64,000 nucleotides of DNA from Megascapheus bottae (lineage: Eukaryota; Chordata; Mammalia; Rodentia; Geomyidae). Shown here piece by piece: positions 32,205 through 43,212 of the stretch; positions within the stretch are counted from its first letter, which is position 1; each line of letters opens with the position of its first letter. The notes beneath the pieces are model-generated. The model was not told the origin of the DNA. It was given only the letters and a program-made list of their open reading frames with translations, and made no database searches. The stretch covers positions 20,903,927-20,967,926 of the forward strand of contig JANJXV010000024.1 in assembly GCA_024803745.1 (NCBI GenBank). The letters are read 5' to 3'. The position numbers and the translations under genes were made by a program.

Positions 32205-32645
32205 TCTATCACTGAAACAAAAGATCTGAGATAATAAAATTAACTGAGGGAAGGTTTGCTTGGCTCACACTTCAGAGGTTTCAGTCATGGTCGTTTGGCC
32301 CAGCTGCCTTTGGGTTATGATGAGATAGTGCATTTTTGGCGGAGGCATGGCAAAGGAAATTGCCATGAGAAAAGAGTCAAAGACCTTGTATCTTCAAGGG
32401 CATGTTCCAGTGACCTCACTTTCTTCTACTTCACCTTATGGCAGTCAGAAAACCAAGAAAAGAGAAAGAGGAGAGGTTAGGGACCTAATATCTCTTTCAA
32501 AAGCATGCCCTGAATTACTTATCATCTTTCCAGAAGATTCTACTTCCTGAAGGTTCCACCACCTCCTGATAGTGCCCTGGATGAGGACACACCTTTAACA
32601 TAAGGCTCTTTTAGGGACATTCATGGTCCAAACTATACTATAACT
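32205..32645 (-). repeat. MaLR-type solo LTR, reverse
   Basis: GCTTTCTATCACTGAAACAA, GGCTCACACTTCAGAGGTTT, GAAGGTTCCACCACCTCCTG and GGTCCAAACTATACTATAAC match the reversed order of MST/ORR1-class LTRs. Confidence 0.55.
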
Positions 32646-32699
32646 ATAGTATCACCCCAATTTAAATAATTAATAAAAGAAAGGATCTGGATTCCATTC

Positions 32700-32830
32700 A
32701 GTCTATAGAACACTTTGTAGGCATTTTAAAGTACCTACTATATGTCAGGCAGTAGGCCTGTTTGAGGCACAGAAGTTAATAGAACAGACAAAATTATTAC
32801 TGTCATTTTTGGCTTACATTTAAACATTTC
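32700..32830 (-). repeat. L2 3' end, reverse
   Basis: GTACCTACTATATGTCAGGC then CAGACAAAATTATTACTGTC is the reversed L2 terminus. Confidence 0.6.
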
Positions 32831-32859
32831 TTACCATCAAATTAAAAAAACAAAACTTT

Positions 32860-32935
32860 TTTTTGAGGGGAAATCAATCCTAGGGCCTCATATAAACTAT
32901 GCAAATTCACTACCACCAAGTGATTCTCCTAGCCT
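32860..32935 (-). repeat. ID-like monomer, reverse, old
   Basis: T-run, CAATCCTAGGGCCTCATAT, and CTCCTAGCC end. Confidence 0.5.
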
Positions 32936-32953
32936 CATACAAAACTTTTAAAG

Positions 32954-32956
<3 letters not shown>

Positions 32957-32999
<43 letters not shown>
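32957..32999. repeat. (CA)n microsatellite
   Basis: About 21 CA units. Confidence 0.95.
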
Positions 33000-33002
<3 letters not shown>

Positions 33003-33061
33003 GCATGCACACAGTAATGAGAAAATTCCTTGGGTCATTTAAAAATCATTGAATAAAGAAT

Positions 33062-33300
33062 ATTTCATTTTACGGATTCTATAAATGTCTGTTGAGCAGC
33101 AGCTATGCCAGGAATGTTATGATATTATGTGGGGGTGGAGGATTTGTGTGAAATCCATAGTTCTTGTCTTCAAGCAGCAAAAGTAGAAGACAGTGTGGCA
33201 GAAGGCTAACAAAATACATGTTCCATGTTTAGTTGTGGGAGACAGCTATGTGGTAGGGGCCCAGCAGACAGAACAGGCTTTTCAGCAAAGACAGATGGGC
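33062..33300 (-). repeat. L2-like fragment, reverse
   Basis: AAATGTCTGTTGAGCAGC, CTATGCCAGGAATGTTATG and GTTCTTGTCTTCAAGCAGC follow the reversed L2 3' order. Confidence 0.5.
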
Positions 33301-33480
33301 TATCTATCTATATATCGATATATATATCAATATATATATATGATATATATAGAAACCTATGTACATGGATTTCTATATATATCACATAAATATATTAGGA
33401 TAACATATATAGGATATCTGATTTATTATTATCCTAATATATAATGTATCCTAATAGAAATCTTATATATCCTACTGTAA
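33301..33480. repeat. AT-rich hairpin-forming repeat block
   Basis: TATA-rich microsatellite with two clear inverted repeats: a 15-bp perfect pair (33,341-33,355 with 33,370-33,384) and a 13-bp pair of ATATATTAGGATA with TATCCTAATATAT further right. Confidence 0.85.
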
Positions 33481-33504
33481 TAGGATCACTATGTATATGT
33501 ATGT

Positions 33505-33720
33505 GTGCTGGTACTGAAGCTTGAACTCAGAGCCTAGTTGCTGTCCTTTAGTTTACTGTGTTCAAGGCTAGCATGTTACCCCTTGAGCCACTCCTCCACT
33601 TTTAGCTTTTTTGTAGTTAATTGGAGATAAGGGTCTTATGAATTTTCCTACCTTGGTTGGTTTCAAACCATGATCCTTAATCTCCTGATTAGGATTATAG
33701 GTGAGAGCTATCAGTTGGCT
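33505..33720 (-). repeat. B1-ID composite SINE, reverse
   Basis: GTACTGAAGCTTGAACTCAG right arm, GTTAATTGGAGATAAGGG linker, shortened reversed B1 arm. Confidence 0.78.
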
Positions 33721-33867
33721 AAAATATTCTTCAAGAAGTATCTGTGGATTAGCAGGGTAAAATTTTAGGTTCACTGAAAAATTATTAATAAATTCTAACT
33801 TGGTAAAACTTGTCTTTCACTCTCTTTGTATTCCAGACTTCCTGACCATCTTTATGAGAGAGTTATC

Positions 33868-34030
33868 ACTACCAGATTTTTTATATATTTTTTATTATAA
33901 TTAATAGAAGGGTTACATTATATCCACCAGATAGAAGGTACATTACTTCACAAATATTGATACCTTTTCTCATGTCATGGTCTCCATTTTCCTTCTCCCC
34001 TCCCCCCGCTCATCTTGATTTCCCCATCAG
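33868..34030 (-). repeat. L1 3' UTR fragment, reverse
   Basis: TTAATAGAAGGGTTACATTA, CACCAGATAGAAGGTAC and the C-rich block CCTCCCCCCGCTCATC match the 38,180 copy. Confidence 0.78.
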
Positions 34031-34039
34031 ATCAGAGAC

Positions 34040-34300
34040 ATTCTGTTCATAATATTTAAACCCATACTACATACATTTGCAAGCTAGATGGCAAACATGT
34101 GTTTTGAGTATGTGCAATGTTTCTCTCTCATCAATTTGCCTGCACAGAGATGCGTCCTTCCAGGAGTCACTAGCCGGGTTTGCCATGATGTTTAGTCTGA
34201 GTAGTATAAGCTGCTGTTGGCATTCAAAAAAGTTTGACAGATTTGCTGCTTTTATGGGAGACTGCAGCATCCGAAGTATTTCAATTGATTTTTTTTTTTG
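34040..34300. other. Unique block, candidate conserved non-coding element
   Basis: Compositionally normal, repeat-free sequence between repeats (GCAAGCTAGATGGCAAACAT to GAAGTATTTCAATTGA). It has no coding features. Conservation cannot be tested here. Confidence 0.3.
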
Positions 34301-34619
34301 GCGTCAAAGTATTTTGCCAAGAAAAGACAATTTACTTTATATTAGGTCATCTTCCTATAATTATATCATTTCCTGCTCTTAACAAATACACTGGGTTTTC
34401 ATACACAGGACTGTACTCTGTTGGGTACTTCATATATTCTAGAGTGTCCCTCACTCAGTTTTGTCCTAAATTCCTCTTTATGTCCATAACAGTGATTCTA
34501 TTTTGCACATGGGCCCTCTTTTTTCCAAAGTAGTGGAGTATTTCCCAGAGCTGGATGGTGTACAGTTGATGCGATTGTATGGAAGGCTTGTGTTTGTGGA
34601 CCATTTCATGTCAACTGGC
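34301..34619. other. Unassigned intron
   Basis: No exon or repeat recognised. Confidence 0.4.
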
Positions 34620-34785
34620 ATAACAGAGGTGGCTCATGAAGCTGAAGATGTACATACCTCGTAGCCAGGCACTTCCTTCTATTCCAGCCTGTGTGATCAT
34701 GTGTACATAAAACTTGTCCAAGGAGGGGCCGTAGCACCACTGTTGGTAATAGCAAAATAAAAAGCATTAAGTGTTCTTTAAAAAA
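34620..34785 (+). repeat. Old L1 (L1M-type) ORF2 3' fragment
   Basis: GATGTACATACCTCGTAGCC and CACTGTTGGTAATAGCAAAA resemble the plus-strand end of L1 ORF2; a weak match. Confidence 0.4.
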
Positions 34786-34794
34786 AATGGGCAC

Positions 34795-35034
34795 TAAGCT
34801 GGGCCCTAGTGGCTCACACCTATAAACCTAGCTACTCAGGAAGCTGAGACCTGAGGGTCAAGGTTCAAGATTCAAAGCTGGTTTAGTCAGATAAGTCTAT
34901 GAGACTCTTATCTTTGATTAGTCAGCAGAAAGCCAGAAGTGGAGGTGTGGGTCAGGTGGTAGAGAATCAGCTTCACTGACTGCAAAAAAGGCACACAAAG
35001 AGAATGAGGCCTTAAGTTCAAATGCCAGTATCAG
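34795..35034 (+). repeat. B1-ID composite SINE, plus strand
   Basis: B1 arm (GTGGCTCACACCTATAAACC), linker, right arm (GCCAGAAGTGGAGGTGTGG) with a small insertion, running directly into the CA repeat that forms its tail. Confidence 0.83.

Positions 35035-35093
<59 letters not shown>
35035..35093. repeat. (CA)n microsatellite at a SINE tail
   Basis: About 29 CA units with one TA interruption, at the 3' end of the preceding SINE. Confidence 0.95.
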
Positions 35094-35095
<2 letters not shown>

Positions 35096-35146
35096 TCTAT
35101 ACAATAGTTTCCATTATGTTAATATAACTCATATTACCCATTTCAT

Positions 35147-35151
<5 letters not shown>

Positions 35152-35197
<46 letters not shown>
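35152..35197. repeat. (TG)n microsatellite
   Basis: About 23 TG units, 58 bp after the CA repeat and in inverted orientation to it. Confidence 0.95.
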
Positions 35198-35204
<7 letters not shown>

Positions 35205-35639
35205 CCATAGATTTCCAAATGCAGAAATGTGACTTTGGGTGAAATAAATGTGTGAAGAATGAAATGTAGAGTAAGATGATGTTTATATGAAGCTGAAAGC
35301 AAGTCAAACAATGTTAGATGTTATTTATGGAAATAATTTTGCATTGTTTGTATAAAAACCTGCATGGTACTAATAGGCACAAAATGAAGAATAGTGTTTA
35401 CCTTTTTCAAGAAAGGGGAAGAAAGAGAATTGGGCAGGGTAGCAGTGGCCTTTATAAGAATCCATGATATTTTGTTTCTTAAAAAAAGGAACTTTATCTG
35501 ACTTATGTAACTATAACCTCTCTGTACACCACCTTATTACAACAACAACAAAAAGATTTCAAACAAACATGGCACTGCCTTGCTCATGTCTCAAGCTGCA
35601 TGGAAGGTAATTATTATTCTGACATGAAAATTAACATCT
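35198..35639. other. Unassigned intron, possibly old L1 3' end
   Basis: No exon. The end ATTACAACAACAACAAAAAG (35,536-35,555) looks like a retroelement tail, but I cannot identify the body. Confidence 0.35.
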
Positions 35640-36225
35640 TAATCAGGTGCCCATGCTCAGTGCCCTACATGGGAGATTACATGGGAGACTGAGGTTGGGA
35701 GGGCTGTAGTTTTAGGCCAGTCTGGACAGAAAAGTTCACGAGACTCCATCTTAAAGGAAGAGGCGGGATATGGTGGTATATGCCTGTCATCTTAGCTGTA
35801 GTGAGAACCTAAAAACAAGGGGGCTACAGTCCAGGTATGTGTCTGGGCAGGAAGCAAGTTTCTATTTCAAAAATAACCAGTACAGCTGGGCCTGGTGGCT
35901 CTCACCCGTAATCCTAGCTACTCAGGAGGCTGAGATCTGAGGATCCCAGTTCAAAGCCAACCTGGGCACTAAAGTCCATGAGACTCTTATCTCCAATTAA
36001 CCACTAGAAAACCAGAAGTGGTGCTGTGGCTCCAGGGGTAGGGTGGTAGCCTTGAGTTGAAGAGTTAAGGACAATGCCCAAGCCCAGAGTTCAAGCTCCA
36101 TGACTGACACCAAAACAAAAACAACAAAACAACAAAAATCATACCAAAAAACCAGTAGAGAAAAAAAAATAGAGCAGCTGATTAGCAAGTTTGAGGCCCT
36201 GAGTTCAAATCCCAGTATTTCCAAA
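35640..36225 (+). repeat. Cluster: two B1 monomers, a B1-ID composite and an ID remnant
   Basis: B1 units at about 35,640-35,755 and 35,764-35,870 precede a young composite (35,885-36,117; GGCCTGGTGGCTCTCACCCG, CTCCAATTAACCACTAG, CCAAGCCCAGAGTTCAAGC). An ID-like end with GAGTTCAAATCCC follows at 36,171-36,225. The outer B1 and ID pieces may be one older dimer split by the composite. Confidence 0.75.
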
Positions 36226-36344
36226 ACAAAAACAGAGAAATCCTACTATCCTATTGTGAGTCTTCCACACACTGTAAAGATATAGCTTCTTTAAGGAAAA
36301 TTTTTTGGAAAACTTTGTCTTTGAGGCAGTCCATGACTGCCTTT

Positions 36345-36545
36345 TTTTTTTTTTTGCTAGTCCTGGGCCTTGAACTCAGGGCCTGAGCACTGTCCTTGGG
36401 CTTTCTCAAGGTAGAGCTCTACCACTTGAACTACAGCACCACTTCTGGCTTTTTTCTGTATATGTGGTACCCAGGAATCGAACCCGAGTCTTTGTACATG
36501 CTGGGCAAGCACTTTACCACTAGGCCAAACTCCCAGCCCCCGCCT
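36345..36545 (-). repeat. IDL-Geo SINE, reverse
   Basis: T-tail, complete reverse dimer with CGAACCCGAG, ending CCCAGCCCC. CTGCCTTTT and CCGCCTTTT flank it. Confidence 0.88.
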
Positions 36546-37620
36546 TTTAAAAAACAAACAAAACAAAATAATAAAAAAAAAACCCAAGTCAGTAATGACA
36601 AGAGGTATTTAGAAAAGAGGAAAATGAAGTGACCAATAATTAACAGTTTCACCTAAAGTAACTAATAAAGAAGGGCTTAGCAATAATTAAGTTGAATTTC
36701 CTTATTATGCTTATTATGTAGTAGAAGACGAGGAAATCAGGGATTTAGTTATGATTAATTGCTGAAATAAAGACACACAAGTCACTCCCCTTTTGTTAAA
36801 TTTCCTATTGCTTGTGAGGAAAAAAATCCCCAGGAACTCTGAAGGATAGATAGTTAATCTAATGTATGTTTCCCCTTATATATGGAAGCTAGATTTAACT
36901 TATAAACTTATAAGCAAATACATCAAGTAGTATGCAAGTGTAGACAGATGCATTAACTGAAATATGATAGATTCAAGGGAGAGCTTAAAGAATGTAATTC
37001 CTTAAAAAGGCAAAGTCAAAATTCAACAAAATAAACACCAGGAAGCAGATATTTGAAAGGAATAAGGTGGGGTCATGGGGGAAAGGGTAGAGGAATGAAG
37101 AGGATTTTATGTTAAGACTTTAATGTATATTGTACAAAATTAAAAACAGTGAGGGAAGGAGTGGATAAGGAAGCATGGATGAGAATGTTTAAATAGGTGA
37201 CCCTGAAAAAGATGTATATACTTCTTTGTGCAACTACTTAAAGACAATTTTTTTTTAAACTGCAAAAACCCCACACTTAGGGTTGGATATGGCTTTAAAA
37301 AAAAGAAAGAAAATAAATAGAAATAGGGGCAACTAAAGCTGTACCCTCAGTTAAGTTGCTCAGACACTAAAACCTAATCTAGTCAGAACACCAAGAGGGA
37401 GGTCAACTCGCTATGGAGTGTTAGAGCAAATCAAGTGCTGAGCCACATTGCTCAGGGGCATTTTATCCCCCAGGGAGAGACTTCAGGATAAACTAATAAA
37501 TAAAAAGAGGTTAAGTATTGATTTTAGAAGAATCAGGCTTATACTTTCCTTCTTTAGCAGTTTTTATGTCGCTTTTGTAACTGGGTAGAGAATGTCAATA
37601 AAAGCTTAAATAGTTTTATT
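36546..37620. other. Unassigned intron
   Basis: About 1.1 kb, AT-rich, with no SINE and no exon. A purine-rich GGGGGAAAGGGTAGAGG is at 37,077-37,093. It could contain an unidentified old retroelement. Confidence 0.4.
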
Positions 37621-37639
37621 ATTGATGAATACTATGCAT

Positions 37640-37902
37640 GCATATATATGTATATATATATATATAATTTTTTTGGGGGGGTCACGGGGCTTGAACTCGG
37701 CCTGGGCACTGTCCCTGAGCTCTTCAGCTCAACATTACCACTCTACTCTTGAGCCAAGCCCCACGTCCTGTTTTCTGAGGTTAATTGGAGATAAGAATCT
37801 CAGATCCTTTTGTGCTCAGGATGGCTTTGAACCTTGATCCTCATTCATATCTCAGCCTCTTGAGCAGCTAGGACTACAGGTGTGAGCCACCGTGTCTGGC
37901 AT
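37640..37902 (-). repeat. B1-ID composite SINE after an (AT)n run
   Basis: (AT)n at 37,640-37,668, T/G-run, then GGGGCTTGAACTCGGCCTGG right arm, linker and reversed B1 arm to CCGTGTCTGGC. Confidence 0.82.
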
Positions 37903-37917
37903 ATATTTATTCTTTGA

Positions 37918-38168
37918 AATTTTTTTTTTCTTTTGGTCAGTTGTATAGCTTGAACTCAGGCCTGGGTGCTGTCCCTGAGCTCTTTTTTTTTTTGCAAAAG
38001 GCTAGCACTCTACCATTTAGAGCCATAGCTCTATTTCCACTTTTCTGGTAGTTATTTGGCAATAAGGGTGTCATGGACTTTCCTGCCCTGGATGACTTTG
38101 AACCATGATCCTCAGATCTCAGCCTCCTAAGTAGCTAGGATTACAGGTGTGAGCCGCTAGTGTTTGGA
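37918..38168 (-). repeat. B1-ID composite SINE, reverse
   Basis: GGTCAGTTGTATAGCTTGAAC right arm, GTTATTTGGCAATAAGGG linker, well-kept reversed B1 arm. Confidence 0.85.
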
Positions 38169-38174
38169 TATTTC

Positions 38175-38880
38175 TTCATATATTTTTTATTGTAATTAAT
38201 AGAAGGGTTACATTATATTCACCAGATAGAAGGTGCATTACTTCACAAACATTGATATACTTTCTCATGTCTTGGTCCCCATTTCCCTCTCCCTACCCCT
38301 GCTCCTCATCTTGTTTTTCCCCCTTCCCTATCCTATTTCAAATAACCAAATAAGCATATATACAGTATATCAGATAACAAGGTAAAATACTGTAACAATA
38401 TGAGATAACCAAGGGACAGCAAAAGAGATGAGAGATAACATAGTACATTAAGGATAACAATCACTCATTATATGGCTTTTGTTTCTATATCCTTGGAGGT
38501 CCTTTCATTTAGCGTCATCCTATATGGCTTTTTGTATCTAGGTTTTGTTCTATTGTGAATCTCTTCTAGGAGAGCCCAAGATTTCTACAGATTAGGACAA
38601 ATGAGGGAAACCATTGAGCCTATGTTCCTTTGAGTCTGGCTTACTTCACTTAATATGATTTTTTTCTTAGTCTGTCCATTTCCTTACAAATGGGGCGATG
38701 TCATTCTTTCTGACAGCAGCAAAGAATTCCATTGTGTATAAATACCACATCTTGTTGATCCACTCATCAACTGAGGGGCATCTGGGTTGGTTCCATATCT
38801 TTGCTATGGTAAATAGTGCTGCAATGAACATCATTGTGCTAGTGGATTTAGTATGCCCTTGTTTCTGGATGAGTGGGTAA
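38175..38880 (-). repeat. L1 3' end (3' UTR + ORF2 C-terminus), reverse
   Basis: The best L1 copy in the window: the 3' terminus (ATTGTAATTAATAGAAGGG), C-rich UTR, then ORF2 antisense (GTCATTCTTTCTGACAGCAG, GATCCACTCATCAACTGAGG, GCTGCAATGAACATCATTG). It stops at 38,880 where a SINE starts. 5'-truncated, inactive. Confidence 0.88.
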
Positions 38881-39056
38881 ACACAGTCCCGGAGCTTGAA
38901 TTTAGTTGGCTTTCTTGGGCCTTCCCAAGGCTAGCAATCTACCACTTGAGCCACAGCACCACTTCTGGCTTTTTCTATGTATGTGGTACCAAGGAATCAA
39001 ACATGGCTCTTCGTGCATGCTTAGGCAAACACTCAACCATTAGGCCTACTCCCGCC
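38881..39056 (-). repeat. IDL-Geo SINE, reverse, 3' end truncated
   Basis: Starts inside the Geo monomer with no T-tail (CAGTCCCGGAGCTTGAATTT) and ends at the ID start (CTACTCCCGCCCC). It abuts L1 directly. Confidence 0.8.
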
Positions 39057-39145
39057 CCCCCTTTTATTACTTGTTATCATAAAGGTGATGCACAGAGGGT
39101 TTACCATTTCATAACTCAGATCATGAATAAATTTATTTATAGACA
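39057..39145 (-). repeat. L1 3' UTR-like scrap
   Basis: GTTATCATAAAGGTGATGCA, then CAGAGGGTTTACCATTTC resembles the reversed L1 3' terminus. Weak. Confidence 0.35.
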
Positions 39146-39405
39146 GTGTATTATCTATACTTTTTTTTGTCGGTTGTGGGGCTTGAAGCAGGGCCTGGGT
39201 GCTGTTCCTGAGTCTTCTGCTCAAGTCTAGAGCTCTATCACTTTGAGCCATAGTGCTACTTCCAGTTTTTTAGTGCTTAATTAGTGATGAGTCTCACAGG
39301 GACTTTTCTGCAGGGGCTGGCTTTGAACTATGGTCCTCAGATCTCAGCCTCCTGAGTAGCTAGGGTTACAGATGTGAGCCACTAGCACCTGGCTGTGTTA
39401 TCTAT
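39146..39405 (-). repeat. B1-ID composite SINE with TSD
   Basis: A complete reverse composite (39,161-39,393). GTGTATTATCTATAC at the left and GTGTTATCTATTC at the right are related flanks, a diverged TSD. Confidence 0.85.
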
Positions 39406-39446
39406 TCTTCAAATAGGGTATTTTCAACCAAGAATCCCTATGTTAT

Positions 39447-39687
39447 GATGACCTATTTGTTGCTGTTGTTGTTGTTGTTGTTTTTACCAGTCCTGGGGTT
39501 TGGATTCAGCACTGAGCACTGTCTTTGGGCTTTTCTCAAGGCTGGTACTCTACCACATAAGCCATAGCACCACTTGTTCTGGCTTTTTCTATATATGTGG
39601 CACCAAACAATCAAACCTGGGTCTTCGTGCATGCTAGGCAAGCACTCTACCACCAGGCCAGGCTCCTGGCCTGATGACCTGTTCTTC
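39447..39687 (-). repeat. IDL-Geo SINE with (GTT)n tail and TSD
   Basis: GATGACCTATTTGTTG (39,447-39,462) and GATGACCTGTTCTTC (39,673-39,687) flank a reverse dimer with a GTT-repeat tail. Confidence 0.85.
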
Positions 39688-40360
39688 ACTGCATTTGTAC
39701 AAATTGTAGCTGGAACAGAAAAGAAAATCCCATCAGAATCTTAACAGGGGCTCCATTTCACCTGACAGGGGTATAAAAAGCTAAATCTGGGCCTCACCTT
39801 ACCAAGGGATCATAAAATTCCTGTGGGATTTCAGGAGTGTTGAAGTAGAATAATTTCCATGTTTGTATTTCAGCAATGACAGGGCTGGAAGCGCTGTTTA
39901 GAGGCAGCACCTAAGAGCATCCTAAGAGATCCCAGGATGAGTGGCTGGATCCATGACGCTTGGCTGGGGTTGAGCATACTGCACTTCCTTGGGTGACTGG
40001 CCTTCCATGTTAACAGGGCTAACTGCTGTGTCTTCAGCTGACTCCCTTTCCTAACCCCCTCCCTTGCCCACCATCCTCCCTTGCTTGGCCCCGTGCCTGT
40101 TAGCTGTGGCTTCTCTCCTCTAGCTGGCTTCTTTATGCCTGCCTTTTGGGCTTGTGTCCCACTGAACAATCCCCATTGGAGACTGCTTTTCCTCTTTGAA
40201 AACTGCTTTTCCTGCCTCTTCCTTTAGGCATCCTTTCTCCTCCTTCCGATTGAATTCCATGCCTTCTCTTTAGATGGTTCTTCTTTTCTTGGCCTGTTCT
40301 CATCGCTTCTCTAGAATAACACTTTTCTCTTCCTATTCTTCATCTTCTCCTTGCTCAAGC
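39688..40360. other. Unassigned intron
   Basis: No exon or SINE. Pyrimidine-rich toward the right and may already belong to the L2 element that follows. Confidence 0.4.
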
Positions 40361-40369
40361 TCATTCATG

Positions 40370-41540
40370 TCTAATGCCATTTTATTTCATGTTCACTAAT
40401 TGTGCTGAGTCTCTCTAGCTCAGATTTCCTATCCTGATATCTTGCTGACTAGATATCTCCACTGAGCTCAGCCATATAACACTAACTCTATTGTATCTTT
40501 TTGTACCCAGACTCATCTCTCACTTTACACTTCTTGAAAGTGAATCTTTACCCTTCTACTTGCCCCAAACCAGAAACTCAAGGGTCATCATGAAGACTCC
40601 TTTCCCTTCTTTCCTGCTCTCTCAAGCAGTGGACACATTATCTTTAATTACCAGTAACTTTCCGGTTCATCTTCTGCTAATATTGAAACTGTTCTTTGTG
40701 GGCTGATTGCCTGAACTCTTGCCGTATCTCCTTTTGCCTTCCCTGTTCTCTAATATTATTGGTTGTCAGTGCTTTCTATTTAGAGGGATTTATTTAAAAA
40801 TGTAGTTCTGATGATGTCATCACTTTGTTTGCAACTCCTCAGTGGCTCCTCTCAGGTAGGCTAGTTCAAATAACATCCGTAATCCTCACAAGGGCATTTA
40901 GTGCCCAACCAGCCTGGCAATGGACCTACCCTCTTCCCCAGGTCAAAAATTGTATTCTATTCCATGCTTGTTCCACAGCAGAATGGTTTCCAGACAGGAG
41001 AGGAGGTGAAGCCTCCTGGGATTCTCCAGGGATTGTTCTACTTCTTGCTCCTCTCCTCTAATTTGCCTAGTAAATGCTTACCAACCTTTTAGGAGGGAAG
41101 CTAAGTCCTCATACTCTCGGTTGATGGTCTGTCATCCTCCCCTCCCAGGTCAAATTGCCATCTCTCTTCTTTAGGGTTTGGTATATAACAAACATCCTTA
41201 CTTCCTGCCAATGGTGCTATTTTGTTATATTTGCTTACTCACACGTTTCCCTCCTTTCCTTTTAACCTATACATATGTGTTCTATGCAGAGGCACACGAT
41301 TGAGGGGCAGAGGTCCAATCATAAGTAGTAAGCCATTGCTACCCTCATTTCTGGATCTAAGGAGTTCCACACTTACCTATGGGTTTTCTATTAGCATATC
41401 TGATCACTTCTTCAGGATCCACTTCCAAACTTCTTAATATTTATCCTCAAGAGCATCTTCATGTTGCCTCTATGAAATTTCCCCTCTTAACTCTTCATTT
41501 AGGACAATCTCCCGACTCCTCTTGTATGAGCTACTTGCTT
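40370..41540 (+). repeat. Long L2 element, plus strand
   Basis: More than 1 kb follows L2 order: CAAACCAGAAACTCAAGGGTC, GATGATGTCATCACTTTG, CAACTCCTCAGTGGCTCCTC, GGCATTTAGTGCCCAACCAG, and the 3' zone near 41,460-41,530. Highly diverged, no open frame. Confidence 0.6.
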
Positions 41541-41757
41541 TGTGTGCATTGGTCCTGAGGCTTGAGCTCAGGAGTTGTACACTCTCCCTGAGCTTTCATG
41601 CTCAAAGCTAGAACTACCACTTGAGCCACAGCTCTACTTCTGGATTTTTGGTGATTAATCAAAGTCTCAGCCAGCATAGGCTGACTTTGAACTGTAATCC
41701 TCAGATCTCAGCCTCCTGAGTAGCTAGGATTACAGGCCTGATGCACAGTGCCTGGCT
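41540..41757 (-). repeat. B1-ID composite SINE, reverse
   Basis: GGTCCTGAGGCTTGAGCTCA right arm, shortened linker, reversed B1 arm with TAGCTAGGATTACAGGCC. Confidence 0.82.
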
Positions 41758-41787
41758 ATATTGGTTACTTCTGCACATTTGTGACAA

Positions 41788-42135
41788 AAATGCTTGGGAA
41801 GGTCACTTCAAAGAAGGAATAGTTTATTTTGGCTTATGGTTTCTGAGATTTCAGTCTTTCAGCTTTGGCTGCATTGGTTCTGAGCCTATGGTGAGGCAGA
41901 CCATCCCAGCAGAAGGGTGTGACTTCATTCCGAGACAGACAGGAGGCAGGAAGGAGAGAGAGAGAGAGAGAGATGAAGGGACTGGGGACCAAGTGGATCC
42001 ACAGTGCCCTGATTTCTCCTGCTAGGCCCCCACCTCATAAAAGTACCAAAGCCTCCCCACATTGTGCCAGTGTTGAACATGTGAGCCTGTGGAGGACATT
42101 CCAACTGCAGTACTTCCGACAGCGATTTTGGTAAG
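41788..42135 (-). repeat. MaLR-type solo LTR, reverse
   Basis: GGAATAGTTTATTTTGGCTT, AGGCAGACCATCCCAGCAG and an AG-repeat (41,958-41,974) match the reversed MST/ORR1-class LTR. No internal viral sequence. Confidence 0.55.
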
Positions 42136-42324
42136 AAAATGGCTAGAAAATAAACCATACTTACTCTAATTGTGCTTACCTGGTTCATGCTTTCTATTTC
42201 ATGACTTTCAAAAGGAGCATCTCAGCGATGGCAAACAGGACTGGTCTCAGCCTTCTGCATGCAATCAAGGCCTCGCCGCTGTCCTTGGTCCTGACCATCA
42301 TCTCTCTACTGCACGCTCTGTTTA

Positions 42325-42505
42325 GCATCCTTATTCTCTGCTATCATTTCTAGTCAGTGCTTTCAACTCAGAGAAATTTTTTCCCCCTCAAATGTAACTC
42401 TAATCATGTTGTCACCCTGCTTAAAACATTTCAGTGGCTCTCCATGGTTTACCAGTCAGAATAAGGTCAATAATCCTCACCACAGCCCATTGGGGTTTGT
42501 GAAGA
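42325..42505 (+). repeat. L2 fragment
   Basis: CTAATCATGTTGTCACCCTG, CTTAAAACATTTCAGTGGCT and CTCCATGGTTTACCAGTCAG are a clear L2 block. It repeats the region seen at 40,800, so it is a second copy. Confidence 0.7.
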
Positions 42506-42721
42506 GCACTACTCACAGAGAGCATTCATCCCTGACAGCGAGACTCAGAGATGGAAAGATGTCACCCAGCAGCTCAGACATCTTTGTTCATGAGGACTTC
42601 TAGTGTATAGTTCAACAGTGGGTGAAAGTTGTTCACTTCTCAGAGTCTCACAGAGAAGCATATTCTCTCTGGAAAAATCAGTGATCATTTATTTTTTCTT
42701 TCTTTCAAGATGGGTCATCTC

Positions 42722-42842
42722 CCTGTCAGTTTTTTTCTTTTTTTCATATATTTTTATTGTAATTTATTAATACCCGTTCACATGTCTTGGTCCCATTTCC
42801 CTCCCCCCCACCTCCGCCCCTCATCTTGTTCCTGTCAGTTTT
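42722..42842 (-). repeat. Tiny 5'-truncated L1 insertion with 12-bp TSD
   Basis: Only about 97 bp of L1 3' UTR (42,734-42,830) is inserted between perfect CCTGTCAGTTTT copies at 42,722-42,733 and 42,831-42,842. Confidence 0.88.
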
Positions 42843-43212
42843 AAAGACTTCTCCCTTAGCTATAAGATCTGCTAAGGTACAGCCCATAGTCATCTAATTT
42901 AGATTAAGTGGAGTAATTCTTTTACTTCAGCAGATAAATATAGATACCACTGTATTGCTTGGCTCCCTAGACGAGGTTGAATAAATGATTCATATCAGGG
43001 AAACATTTTCTATAACTATTATAATTCCTGGATTGATATCAGTTAAGTCTATGGTGAGATGAATTGGAAAATGACTTCTAGCACTTTCTTCCAAGCGGTG
43101 TATATGCTACAAGTTAAAGTTAAGATTGTGTGCTTGATAGTAGCCATTGTATAGACATTCTAATTAAACTTGCATCTTGAAGGGCTAGCTTTAACTCTAA
43201 AAATGAATGGTA
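42843..43212. other. Unassigned intron
   Basis: No exon or repeat recognised. Confidence 0.45.
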
